Below, piece by piece: positions 1 through 8,031 of a stretch of DNA of 64,000 nt. The notes below the pieces were generated by a model. That model did not search any database, was not told where the DNA came from, and was given only the letters and a program-made list of their open reading frames with translations. The stretch covers positions 62,001 to 126,000 of the forward strand of contig JBBSQW010000009.1 in assembly GCA_038243635.1 (NCBI GenBank), given 5' to 3'. The position numbers were made by a program, and so were the translations under genes. Each line of letters starts with the position of its first letter. Position 1 is the first letter of the stretch. This stretch comes from Pseudopedobacter sp038243635 (GTDB lineage Bacteria > Bacteroidota > Bacteroidia > Sphingobacteriales > Sphingobacteriaceae).

Positions 1-2
1 TG

Positions 3-275
3 TCTGTTGTAGGTCCACGTCCGCATATGTTAAAGCATACTGATGAGTATTCAGCAATTATCATGAAATATATGATCCGTCACTTCCAAAAACCTGGTGT
101 TACCGGTTATGCGCAAGTAAACGGTTTTAGGGGAGAGATTAAGCATGAGGAGCAGCTCATCAAAAGAATTGAGTACGACGTTTGGTACATTGAGAACTGG
201 AGTATCTGGCTTGATCTAAAAATAATAATCAAAACTGTTGTAGTAACCATCAAAGGCGATGACAACGCTTTTTAA
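3..275 (+). CDS. Polyprenyl-phosphate sugar-1-phosphate transferase, C-terminal part
   Basis: This is the C-terminal end of a membrane enzyme that starts exopolysaccharide or O-antigen synthesis by moving a sugar-1-phosphate onto undecaprenyl phosphate. The frame is open from the window edge, so the gene is truncated by the window and not by a mutation. The first visible residues are SVVGPRPHM; VGPRP is the hallmark of the bacterial sugar transferase (WcaJ/WbaP/PglC-type) catalytic domain. The following KPGVTGYAQVNG, the acidic EYDVWYIENWS segment and a C-terminal hydrophobic DLKIIIKTVVV stretch also fit the family. manA downstream supplies sugar phosphate and may be functionally linked. The exact sugar cannot be told from this fragment. 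Confidence 0.9.
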   Translation, partial: SVVGPRPHMLKHTDEYSAIIMKYMIRHFQKPGVTGYAQVNGFRGEIKHEEQLIKRIEYDVWYIENWSIWLDLKIIIKTVVVTIKGDDNAF

Positions 276-380
276 AGATCATTCTAGACGTTTCAATTCC
301 CCTATTTTCCTCAAACTGATTTTCAGCTATTAAATCTACATCTAACATTTTTTTTATTTTACGAACAAAACATCTATAAA

Positions 381-1355
381 ATGCTATATCCAATAAAATT
401 TAAAACCATCTTTAAAGACAAAATCTGGGGCGGAGAAAAAATAAAAACTTATTTAGGAAAAGATTTCGCTCCACTGCCAAACTGTGGCGAAACTTGGGAA
501 ATATCTGGGGTAAAGTCAGACGTTTCTATTGTTGCTAATGGCCCCTTAACTGGTACTTCTCTAGCAGATTTATTGGCCGACAAAAAAGCGGACCTCATTG
601 GTAAAAAAAACTACGAAAGATTTGGAAACGAATTTCCATTGCTGATCAAATTCATTGATGCAAATGAAGATTTATCTATCCAAGTTCACCCAAATGATGA
701 GCTGGCAGAAAAACGCCACCACTCAAAAGGTAAAACAGAGATGTGGTACATATTACAAGCTGATGATGGCGCTACATTAGTCTCGGGTTTTAACCAAAAA
801 TTGGATAAAGAAATTTATTTAAAAAAGTTTAACGCAGGTGAGCTAACAGACATTTTAAATAATGAAGAGGCTAAGGCTGGTGACGTATTCTTTTTACCAG
901 CAGGTCGTGTACATACGATTGGAAAAGGTTTATTAATTGCAGAAATTCAACAAACATCGGACATTACCTATAGAATTTACGATTTCGACCGCGTGGATGC
1001 TAATGGGAATAAAAGAGAATTACACGTTGAAGAAGCCTTAGACGCAATTGATTACACGCTTTACGATGAGTACAAAACGAAATACGACAATACGCTTAAC
1101 GAACCTGTACCATTAGTTGATTGTCCGTACTTTACAACCAACATTTTAACCTATACAAAAGAAACATTAAGAGATTACAGCGCCAGAGATAGCTTTGTAA
1201 TTCATGTTTGTGTGGAAGGTTCGTATATTTTAAAATATGGAATTGAAGAGCTTCCTGTACAAATGGGTGATTGTGTGCTGATTCCTGCCACTATAGAAAA
1301 AGTTGTTTTAGAAACCACTGCAGGATTTAAGATATTAGAAAGCTACATCAGTTAA
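381..1355 (+). CDS. manA: Mannose-6-phosphate isomerase, class I
   Basis: The predicted cytosolic zinc enzyme interconverts mannose-6-phosphate and fructose-6-phosphate, feeding GDP-mannose synthesis or mannose catabolism. At 324 residues it matches the short bacterial type I form. Cupin metal ligands are visible: Q101 and H103 in IQVHPND, E120 in KTEMWYIL, and H178 in PAGRVHTIGKG. The N-terminal KDKIWGGEKI and GETWEISG segments are typical of the family. It lies about 105 bases after the sugar transferase on the same strand, so a link to envelope polysaccharide is plausible but inferred. The start ATG gives the usual MLYPIKF beginning. Confidence 0.93.
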   Translation: MLYPIKFKTIFKDKIWGGEKIKTYLGKDFAPLPNCGETWEISGVKSDVSIVANGPLTGTSLADLLADKKADLIGKKNYERFGNEFPLLIKFIDANEDLSIQVHPNDELAEKRHHSKGKTEMWYILQADDGATLVSGFNQKLDKEIYLKKFNAGELTDILNNEEAKAGDVFFLPAGRVHTIGKGLLIAEIQQTSDITYRIYDFDRVDANGNKRELHVEEALDAIDYTLYDEYKTKYDNTLNEPVPLVDCPYFTTNILTYTKETLRDYSARDSFVIHVCVEGSYILKYGIEELPVQMGDCVLIPATIEKVVLETTAGFKILESYIS

Positions 1356-1404
1356 AACCTAGAAGATTAAGCCTATTTTGGATTACTTATTGTAATAACG
1401 AGAC

Positions 1405-2364
1405 ATGCTTAACTATGTTGACTTAATCCTATTTTTAATTATAATCTTGAGTATCTACCACGGTTATCGTCGTGGCTTTATTTTAGGATTTTTAGAACTC
1501 TTTGCACTAGCTGTCAGTATTCTGACAGCTTTTTACTTTTACCAACAAACCGCTTCTTATTTGTCCCGATACATGCAATTGGAAGAACGTTGGGCACTGC
1601 CTTTCTCCTTTTTGCTAACGTTAGTATTATCACGGTTTGTCATTGGAATCATTGTTTACTTTCTAATCAGAAAACTACCATCAAGCTTACATCAAAATAA
1701 GTTGAACCAATATTCTGGATTAGTTCCAGGATTTATAAGAGGCTTTTTTTATGCTTCTTTATTTTCGATGCTATTCCTATTTATCAACCTATGGAGTGGC
1801 CTAACCAAAACAACAAGAGAAAGCTATATCGCTAACAGCCTTACACAAAACATTGAAATTATAGATGCCAAAATTGCATCGGACATTAGCGAAAAAGTAA
1901 AACAAAGTATCAGTAAGCTAACCATTGAACCCGAATCTGATGAAACTGTTTATCTACACTTTAAGGTTGAACATCCAATTGTGAACGAAAAAATGGAAAA
2001 CCATCTGTTGGTGCTGGTTAATCAAGAAAGAAGAAAAGCAAACTTACCCTTATTAGCTCGTGATACCGCATTAAGAACAGTTGCGAGAGCGCATTCTTTA
2101 GATATGTTTGAGAAAGGATATTTCTCGCACATCAGTTTAGATAACACCACCCCTTTTGATCGTATTAAGGCACACGGCGTAGATTATTTTACTGCAGGAG
2201 AGAACTTAGCTTTAGCGCAAACAGTAGACATTGCACACATGGGTTTAATGAATTCACCGGGCCATAAAGCAAATATATTAAACCCAAAATTTGGCCGCGT
2301 AGGTATTGGAATTATGGATGGTGGCATTTATGGAATCATGGTTACCCAAAACTTCAGAAACTAA
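1405..2364 (+). CDS. CvpA-family membrane protein fused to a CAP (SCP/PR-1) domain
   Basis: Two domains are joined. Residues 1-130 form about four membrane segments with the CvpA pattern (MLNYVDLILFLIIILS, then YHGYRRGFILGF). Residues about 195-319 form an extracytoplasmic CAP domain: LLVLVNQERRKANL, RAHSLDMFEKGYFSH with H230 and H242, GENLA at 265-269, and SPGHKANIL at 284-292. CvpA proteins are small inner-membrane proteins linked to colicin V export and envelope maintenance; CAP domains are secreted and often bind lipids or cell wall. The fusion suggests a membrane-anchored periplasmic CAP domain. It starts 49 bases after manA and lies 44 bases before the patatin gene. The precise function is unknown. 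Confidence 0.85.
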   Translation: MLNYVDLILFLIIILSIYHGYRRGFILGFLELFALAVSILTAFYFYQQTASYLSRYMQLEERWALPFSFLLTLVLSRFVIGIIVYFLIRKLPSSLHQNKLNQYSGLVPGFIRGFFYASLFSMLFLFINLWSGLTKTTRESYIANSLTQNIEIIDAKIASDISEKVKQSISKLTIEPESDETVYLHFKVEHPIVNEKMENHLLVLVNQERRKANLPLLARDTALRTVARAHSLDMFEKGYFSHISLDNTTPFDRIKAHGVDYFTAGENLALAQTVDIAHMGLMNSPGHKANILNPKFGRVGIGIMDGGIYGIMVTQNFRN

Positions 2365-2408
2365 TACAAACTACCCTTACTTTTCTTTTTATTACTACAT
2401 TTAAATTA

Positions 2409-3449
2409 ATGAAGACAATTTTATCTATTGACGGCGGTGGAATAAAGGGAATTATCCCTGGGATGGTTTTAGTAGAACTAGAAGAACGTCTAAAAGAACG
2501 GACGGGAGATAGCGACGCACATATTGCAGATTATTTCGATTTCTTTGCTGGTACAAGTACCGGAGGGATTTTAACTTGCTTACTACTTTGCCCCTCAAAA
2601 GATGACCCTACGAAACCACGTTTTTCGGCAAGGGAAGCTTTAGACCTTTACGTTACCAACGGCACAAAAATATTTGAGAGCAAAGGCTTTAAAAAGGTTT
2701 TTGCGGATATAGGCTGGGTTACCGAAAGATATGATGCGGAGTTTTTAGAGAAAATATTACTGGAGTATTTTGACGACGTAAAATTGAGTGAGTTAATTAA
2801 ACCTTGCATCATCACTGCTTATAATATTGAGCTAAGAAAAGCGCATATTTTTAGGCAGAAAACCGCAAAAAGCAGAGGTGTACACCGGGATTTTTACGTT
2901 CGTGATGTATGTAGAGCGACATCAGCCGCACCTACTTATTTTAGTGTTGCAGAAATAAAATCATTAGCAGGCGTACGCTACCCTTTATTAGATGGCGGAA
3001 TATTCGCCACAAATCCTTCATTAAGTGCTTTTGTAGAGATTAAAAGAGAGCCTGAGCAAGAGTTTTTCCCTAATAACATCCATATTCTTTCTTTGGGCAC
3101 AGGTGTTTCTAAACAATCTTACGATAGCGATGAACTTAGAGATACCAAAGCGCTTTTTGTTGTTCCAGCTTTGTTAGATATGATGATGGGCGCAGCTACA
3201 GAAACCAGTCACTTTTACATGAAGCAAATTTTTAGCTTTTTAGGTATTCCCGATAATTATATACGATTAGAGCCGCAAAACCTACAAAGCGTACAAGAGC
3301 GATTGGATGCTGCAGACGAGCGAAATATTCAAAAACTAATGGCACTCGCAGATCGAATGATTAGCCAACGTCACCAAGTTTTAGATGTGATTGTAGATAA
3401 TTTGATTAGGTTGAAACGTAATAAAGAATTAGAAGAAGGAAAAGGTTAA
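2409..3449 (+). CDS. Patatin-like phospholipase
   Basis: Predicted serine lipid acyl hydrolase of the patatin family. The oxyanion loop DGGGIKG is at residues 8-14, the nucleophile is S50 in GTSTGG, and the dyad aspartate is D195 in LLDGGIFATNP, so the catalytic Ser-Asp pair is complete. There is no signal peptide, which points to a cytosolic enzyme. The 346-residue length is normal for single-domain bacterial patatins of the CapV/FabD-lysophospholipase type. Some patatins are effectors in CBASS defence, but no cyclase or other CBASS gene lies nearby, so a housekeeping lipase is more likely. Confidence 0.9.
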   Translation: MKTILSIDGGGIKGIIPGMVLVELEERLKERTGDSDAHIADYFDFFAGTSTGGILTCLLLCPSKDDPTKPRFSAREALDLYVTNGTKIFESKGFKKVFADIGWVTERYDAEFLEKILLEYFDDVKLSELIKPCIITAYNIELRKAHIFRQKTAKSRGVHRDFYVRDVCRATSAAPTYFSVAEIKSLAGVRYPLLDGGIFATNPSLSAFVEIKREPEQEFFPNNIHILSLGTGVSKQSYDSDELRDTKALFVVPALLDMMMGAATETSHFYMKQIFSFLGIPDNYIRLEPQNLQSVQERLDAADERNIQKLMALADRMISQRHQVLDVIVDNLIRLKRNKELEEGKG

Positions 3450-3734
3450 ATCGTAATTGCGAATTTAATTTCGATGATGATTGAATCGTTTAGCCGAAAA
3501 AGTTCTTAAACAGGAAAATTCGTTCATGGTGAGATATATGATAAATAGATTAAAATCTTAAAAAGAGATTTTAATTCCGGCGTTTCTTCTATCGTCAAAA
3601 TACCAGAAGTCAGAGCAAAACGTTCCTATTAATAATTCGGACTTCTATTTGAATTATTAATCCGCGAACCTAATAAACTGCCTTAATTAGCATTTAATGC
3701 TTAAATATTTCTAACTGAACCAAATACTTATCAT
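3450..3734. other. Intergenic region without a supported gene
   Basis: Between the patatin gene and the atp operon terminator no convincing coding sequence is visible on either strand. It contains a 10-base inverted repeat (TTAATAATTC at 3629-3638 and GAATTATTAA at 3651-3660). A TTCTTCTATCGTC stretch near 3585 resembles the TCTCTCCTATCGTCGAGA core of the repeat cluster at 35.5-35.8 kb. Confidence 0.5.
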
Positions 3735-3772
3735 AAAAAAAAACCTCTACCGTTTATTATGATAGAGGTTTT
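3735..3772 (-). terminator. Rho-independent terminator of the atp operon
   Basis: A perfect 10-base stem pairs AAAACCTCTA (3740-3749) with TAGAGGTTTT (3763-3772) around a 13-base loop. Read on the minus strand it is followed by a run of nine T, 43 bases beyond the atpG stop codon. It is weaker as a terminator in the plus direction. Confidence 0.85.
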
Positions 3773-3814
3773 AAATAGCTTTCAGCATTACGCCTTCCGC
3801 TTTATTTCTTAAAA

Positions 3815-4699
3815 TTATCCGTTTGATAATGCAGCAGCACCACTCACAATCTCAGAAAGTTCGGTAGTAATTGCAGCCTGACGGGCTTGGTTATAAGCTA
3901 ATTTTAATTTCTTCAATAAATCCCCAGCGTTGTCAGTTGCTTTATCCATTGCAGTCATCCTTGCGCCATGTTCAGAAGCATGAGAATCTAAAACTGCTTT
4001 GTAAAGTTGCAACTTGATGTTCTTAGGAATCAATTGTTCAACAATTTCTTCTTGGGAAGGCTCCAAAATATAGTCTACCTGACTAGCAGACACGTTCTTT
4101 GTTTGGGCAACTTTAGGTACGGGCATTAACTGCTCAGTAGTTAAAATTTGCATTGCTGCATTCTTAAACTGGTTGTAAATCACCTCCACTTTATCATACT
4201 TACCGTCTACAAAACCTTTCATAATAGCTTCGGTTATTGCAGAGATATTATCAAAATTTAAAGCGTTGTAAACTTCGTTATTATTACCAATAACGTTGTA
4301 TTTACGCTTCTCGTAATAATCATGAGCTTTTTTACCAATTGCGATAATGTGCAAATTTCCAGACTGTTGGAAAGCGCTGTATTGTTCAGCAATACGGTTA
4401 TTGGCAGTTTTAATTACGTTGGTGTTAAAAGCACCAGCCAAACCACGGTTTGATGTTACTACAACAACCAAAACGTTTTTAACTTCACGTTCTTGAGTAT
4501 AAACAGAAACTCCATCCTCTAAACTAGCAGAAAGATTCGCCAAAATTTCCTTCAACTTATTAGCGTAAGGACGCAATTGGATAATGGCGTTAGTTGCTCT
4601 TTTTAACTTAGCAGCCGAAACCATTTTCATTGCTTTGGTAATCTGCTGTGTAGAACTTACCGAAGTTATTCTGATTCTTACTTCTTTTAAATTTGCCAT
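3815..4699 (-). CDS. atpG: ATP synthase F1 subunit gamma
   Basis: Central rotor stalk subunit of F1Fo ATP synthase, transmitting rotation between the c-ring and the alpha/beta hexamer. The N-terminal MANLKEVRIRITSVSSTQQI and the C-terminal ALSNG-type helix (AYNQARQAAITTELSEIVSGA) are diagnostic of gamma subunits. The length of 294 residues is normal. It is the last gene of the minus-strand atp cluster, downstream of atpA, and is followed by a clear terminator. The expected next genes atpD and atpC are not here, as is usual in Bacteroidetes. Confidence 0.97.
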   Translation of the reverse strand: MANLKEVRIRITSVSSTQQITKAMKMVSAAKLKRATNAIIQLRPYANKLKEILANLSASLEDGVSVYTQEREVKNVLVVVVTSNRGLAGAFNTNVIKTANNRIAEQYSAFQQSGNLHIIAIGKKAHDYYEKRKYNVIGNNNEVYNALNFDNISAITEAIMKGFVDGKYDKVEVIYNQFKNAAMQILTTEQLMPVPKVAQTKNVSASQVDYILEPSQEEIVEQLIPKNIKLQLYKAVLDSHASEHGARMTAMDKATDNAGDLLKKLKLAYNQARQAAITTELSEIVSGAAALSNG

Positions 4700-4708
4700 T
4701 TTTGCTTA

Positions 4709-4835
4709 GATATGAGATGTCAATTTTGAGATATTAGATATGAGATTTGAGATTTGAGACAACAATCCGGTCGGCTCTATAAGTCTCATATCTCATATCT
4801 CAGTACTCTAATCTATTTTCTCAATACTCAAATCT
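4709..4835. repeat. Imperfect inverted repeat of TGAGATTTGAGAT units between atpA and atpG
   Basis: The 140-base gap between atpA and atpG is filled by low-complexity repeats. The left arm (about 4709-4760) consists of GATATGAGATTTGAGA-like units and the right arm (about 4781-4835) of TCTCATATCTCATATCTC-like units, so the two can pair into a long imperfect hairpin around 4761-4780. It sits inside an operon, so it would be transcribed and could affect mRNA processing or stability. Function unknown. Confidence 0.7.
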
Positions 4836-4839
4836 TAAA

Positions 4840-6414
4840 TTAATATTTTGCTGATAATTCTTTAGCTACTGTATCTAACACATTTGTTAAACTGTCATCA
4901 AATTTACCTGCTTTTAATGCAGCTAAAACTTCAGGGTGACGTTGCTCTAATTGTGTAGTGTATTCCAATTCGAACTCTCTAATCTTATTAACAGGTACGC
5001 TTCTCATTAGGTTTTTAACACCTGCGTAAATAATTGCTACTTGTTTTTCAACCGAAACTGGAGAAAACTGACCTTGTTTCAAAATCTCAACGTTTCTAGC
5101 GCCTTTATCTAAAACCAATTTGGTTGAAGCATCTAAATCAGACCCGAATTTAGAGAAAGCCTCTAACTCACGGTATTGTGCCTGATCTAATTTTAAGGTA
5201 CCAGCAACTTTCTTCATTGATTTAATTTGAGCATTACCACCTACACGAGATACCGAAATACCTACGTTAATAGCCGGACGAACACCTGCGTTAAACAAGT
5301 TAGATTCTAAGAAAATTTGACCATCAGTAATTGAGATTACGTTGGTTGGGATATAAGCAGAAACGTCACCAGCTTGAGTCTCGATAATTGGCAATGCAGT
5401 TAAAGAACCACCACCTTTTACGATACCTCTAATAGATTCTGGCAAATCGTTCATTTGTTGAGCGATAGAATCATTCTGGTTAATTTTTGCAGCTCTTTCT
5501 AATAAACGGCTGTGTAAGTAAAAAACGTCACCTGGGTAAGCCTCACGTCCTGGAGGACGCTTTAATAATAATGAAACCTCGCGGTAAGCAACTGCTTGTT
5601 TAGATAAATCATCATAAACAATTAAAGCTGGTCTTCCTGTATCACGGAAAAACTCGCCAATTGCAGCACCTGCAAACGGAGCGTAAAATTGCATTGGAGC
5701 AGGGTCTGCAGCAGACGCAGCAACAACAACTGTGTAAGCCATTGCGCCTTTTTCGTCTAATGCTTTAACAACGTTAGCTACAGTACTTGCTTTTTGTCCG
5801 ATAGCAACATATATACAAAATACAGGTTGTCCTGCATCGTAAAATTCTTTTTGATTGATGATGGTATCAATACAAACTGCAGATTTTCCAGTTTGACGGT
5901 CACCAATAACCAACTCACGTTGTCCACGACCAATTGGAATCATTGCATCAATAGCTTTGATACCAGTTTGTAATGGTTCTGTAACTGGCTGACGGTAAAT
6001 AACACCCGGTGCTTTACGCTCCAAAGGCATTTCGTAAGTAGTTCCAGTGATTGGTCCTTTACCATCAATTGGAGTACCTAAAGTATTTACCACACGACCT
6101 AACATACCTTCACCTACGTTAATAGATGCAATACGCTTAGTACGCTTAATGGTATCACCTTCTTTAATCTCGTCAGACTGACCTAACAAAACCACCCCTA
6201 CGTTGTCTTCTTCTAAGTTTAAAACGATACCTTGTAAGCCTGACTCAAACTCAACCAGCTCACCAGCTTGTACCTTTGTTAAACCATAAACACGAGCAAT
6301 ACCGTCACCAACTTGTAGTACGGTACCCACTTCCTCTAATTCAGTTTCTGACTTAAAGCCTGATAATTGCTGACGTAAAATCGCCGAAACTTCATCTGGT
6401 CTTACTTCTACCAT
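4840..6414 (-). CDS. atpA: ATP synthase F1 subunit alpha
   Basis: Non-catalytic nucleotide-binding subunit of the F1 head. The Walker A sequence GDRQTGKSA lies near residue 170, and the hallmark PGREAYPGDVFYLHSRLLERAAK segment region and the alpha signature around AINVGISVSRVGG are both present. It is 524 residues long, close to the normal size of about 510. The start gives MVEVRPDEVSAILRQQL, typical of the family. It lies 73 bases downstream of atpH and is separated from atpG by a repeat-filled gap. Its partner beta subunit is not encoded in this window. Confidence 0.98.
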   Translation of the reverse strand: MVEVRPDEVSAILRQQLSGFKSETELEEVGTVLQVGDGIARVYGLTKVQAGELVEFESGLQGIVLNLEEDNVGVVLLGQSDEIKEGDTIKRTKRIASINVGEGMLGRVVNTLGTPIDGKGPITGTTYEMPLERKAPGVIYRQPVTEPLQTGIKAIDAMIPIGRGQRELVIGDRQTGKSAVCIDTIINQKEFYDAGQPVFCIYVAIGQKASTVANVVKALDEKGAMAYTVVVAASAADPAPMQFYAPFAGAAIGEFFRDTGRPALIVYDDLSKQAVAYREVSLLLKRPPGREAYPGDVFYLHSRLLERAAKINQNDSIAQQMNDLPESIRGIVKGGGSLTALPIIETQAGDVSAYIPTNVISITDGQIFLESNLFNAGVRPAINVGISVSRVGGNAQIKSMKKVAGTLKLDQAQYRELEAFSKFGSDLDASTKLVLDKGARNVEILKQGQFSPVSVEKQVAIIYAGVKNLMRSVPVNKIREFELEYTTQLEQRHPEVLAALKAGKFDDSLTNVLDTVAKELSAKY

Positions 6415-6487
6415 CTTTTTTTATTTAAGATTTTTTATTTTTTTTATTGTTTCTGTAAAGTTCTTTTCTGATTTTCACCAGATCAAA

Positions 6488-7036
6488 CTAGGCAATCACC
6501 TTTTGAGCAAAGTCCTTTTTTAGTTTATTTAAACTGCTAGCAATACTCGCATCAAATTGCTTATCGCCAACGGTCAATATAAACCCTCCAATTAAACTTG
6601 CATCTGTCGCTGTATCAAGCTTTACTTCTCCGCCAGTTACCGCTTTAACTTTGTTAATAATTTCTGTTTTTGATGCTTCTGTTAGTTCAACAGCAGAAAT
6701 CACTTTAGCAGTAACGATATTTCTATACACATCATACTCTGCTAAAAATTCTTTCGCTACTCCAAAGATTATTCCCGCTCTTCCCTTATCAACAACTATC
6801 TTTAAAAATGCAGCAGTTATTTTATTAATCTTTTCACCAAAAATAGCTTTCAAAATCGCATTCTTTTTACCCAAAGGGATAATTGGATTTTTCACCACTG
6901 CCTGCAATTCAGTATTTGCTTTTAGCGTATTTACAAAAAGACTCATATCGTCTTTAATTTCCTCTAAAACTTTATTTTCTAAAGCTAAATCAATTAAGGC
7001 CTTTGCGTATCTGGATGCTACTTTTATTTCTGACAT
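6488..7036 (-). CDS. atpH: ATP synthase F1 subunit delta
   Basis: Peripheral stalk subunit linking F1 alpha to Fo subunit b. It has the N-terminal ASRYAKALIDLALE signature and the C-terminal half with GGFILTVGDKQFDASIASSLNKLK, both typical of OSCP/delta proteins; 182 residues is normal. It lies between atpF and atpA. A 131-residue reading frame on the opposite strand (6651-7046) is a shadow of this gene. Confidence 0.95.
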   Translation of the reverse strand: MSEIKVASRYAKALIDLALENKVLEEIKDDMSLFVNTLKANTELQAVVKNPIIPLGKKNAILKAIFGEKINKITAAFLKIVVDKGRAGIIFGVAKEFLAEYDVYRNIVTAKVISAVELTEASKTEIINKVKAVTGGEVKLDTATDASLIGGFILTVGDKQFDASIASSLNKLKKDFAQKVIA

Positions 7037-7040
7037 TCTT

Positions 7041-7115
7041 TTTTGAGTTGAAAGTTAAAAGTTAAAAGTTAAAAGCCGTTTAAGGACCTTTATACTTTGC
7101 ACTTTAAACTTTGGA
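7041..7115. repeat. GTTAAAA / CTTTGCACTTTAAAC inverted repeat between atpF and atpH
   Basis: Left arm: tandem AGTTAAA units directly upstream of atpH (7044-7075). Right arm: CTTTATACTTTGCACTTTAAACTTTGG-like sequence (about 7088-7115). The arms are roughly complementary, so this is a second hairpin-forming intergenic element in the atp operon. A related ACTTTGCACTTTAAAC sequence occurs near 18154-18170 between uvrC and gldN, indicating a dispersed repeat family. Confidence 0.6.
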
Positions 7116-7124
7116 CTTTAAATC

Positions 7125-7619
7125 TTAGTTCAATTTCACATCTTTCAACAAGTCGCTTACTAAAGCATCTTGTTTTTGTTTATCATCAAATTGTTTGCGT
7201 AAAACTTTCTCCGCAATAGCTAAAGAAAGTGATGCAACTTGATTTTTTACTTCGTCTAAAGCAGCAATTTTTTGGTTGTTGATCTCAATTTTTGCTTTTT
7301 CAATCAACTTAGCACCTTCAGTTTGGGCAGCATTTTTAGCTTCGGCAACAATCTGGTCTTTTAACTCCTTTGCTTCTTTTAAAATCTGGTCACGCTCTAC
7401 TCTTGCTTCTTTTAATAATATTTCGTTTTCGTTAGATAAACGCGACATTTCTGCTCTGGCAAGTTCTGCTTTATTTAAAGCATCTTCAATGGAACGCTCA
7501 CGTTCGTGAATTGCAGCTAAAACAGGTTTCCAAGCTAATTTCTTCAATAGCATCAGGAGGATCAAAAACGATACTAATGTCCAAAATACTAAGCCAATAC
7601 TAGGAGTTACTAATTCCAT
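7125..7619 (-). CDS. atpF: ATP synthase Fo subunit b
   Basis: Peripheral stalk subunit. One N-terminal membrane helix (residues about 5-25, IGLVFWTLVSFLILLMLLKKLAW with the family-typical W-K-P-V-L) is followed by a long charged coiled coil (residues 40-140, with E/K-rich heptads) that reaches up to F1. At 164 residues it is a normal b subunit. It lies between atpE and atpH in the standard Fo/F1 order. Confidence 0.96.
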   Translation of the reverse strand: MELVTPSIGLVFWTLVSFLILLMLLKKLAWKPVLAAIHERERSIEDALNKAELARAEMSRLSNENEILLKEARVERDQILKEAKELKDQIVAEAKNAAQTEGAKLIEKAKIEINNQKIAALDEVKNQVASLSLAIAEKVLRKQFDDKQKQDALVSDLLKDVKLN

Positions 7620-7706
7620 AAAATTTTATGTGCTATTGTTAAATAATCATTTAAAACAATCAGAAATGTAGCCAATCGCTACATTTCTGATTTTTAAAGG
7701 AACTCC

Positions 7707-7922
7707 TTAAGCAGGATTGTTTCCTAATAAAGCCACAACTACACCAAACAAAGCAACACCTTCAATAAGTGCTGCAGCGATGATCATTGCAGTTTGAATT
7801 TTTGAAGCAGCCTCTGGCTGACGAGCAATACCTTCCATTGCTTTTCCACCAACTTGACCAATACCGATACCTGCACCGATAACTGCTAAACCTGCACCAA
7901 TTGCAGCGATTGAACCTACCAT
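7707..7922 (-). CDS. atpE: ATP synthase Fo subunit c
   Basis: Forms the proteolipid rotor ring. It is a 71-residue helical hairpin with the polar loop GKAMEGIARQPEA and the ion-carrying glutamate E54 in AALIEGVALFG. The glycine-rich first helix (AIGAGLAVIGAGIGIG) allows close packing of neighbouring subunits. Flanked by atpB and atpF. Proton use is assumed; the residues around E54 were not compared with Na-type rings. Confidence 0.97.
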   Translation of the reverse strand: MVGSIAAIGAGLAVIGAGIGIGQVGGKAMEGIARQPEAASKIQTAMIIAAALIEGVALFGVVVALLGNNPA

Positions 7923-8031
7923 AACTCTGTTTTAATTTATTATATGATTGTTAAACAAAATGTTTCTTTTTTTGAGAGTAAGTTCCAATTCTTAATAGCC
8001 TTGGCCTTGGAATCTTTACTCTTTGTTTTAA

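Noticed and set aside
2409..3449. Patatin as a CBASS effector
   Set aside because: No CD-NTase, ubiquitin-like or other CBASS gene is adjacent; neighbours are housekeeping genes.
4709..4835. Possible CRISPR array
   Set aside because: Units are short, degenerate and in inverted arms without regular unique spacers; no cas genes are present.
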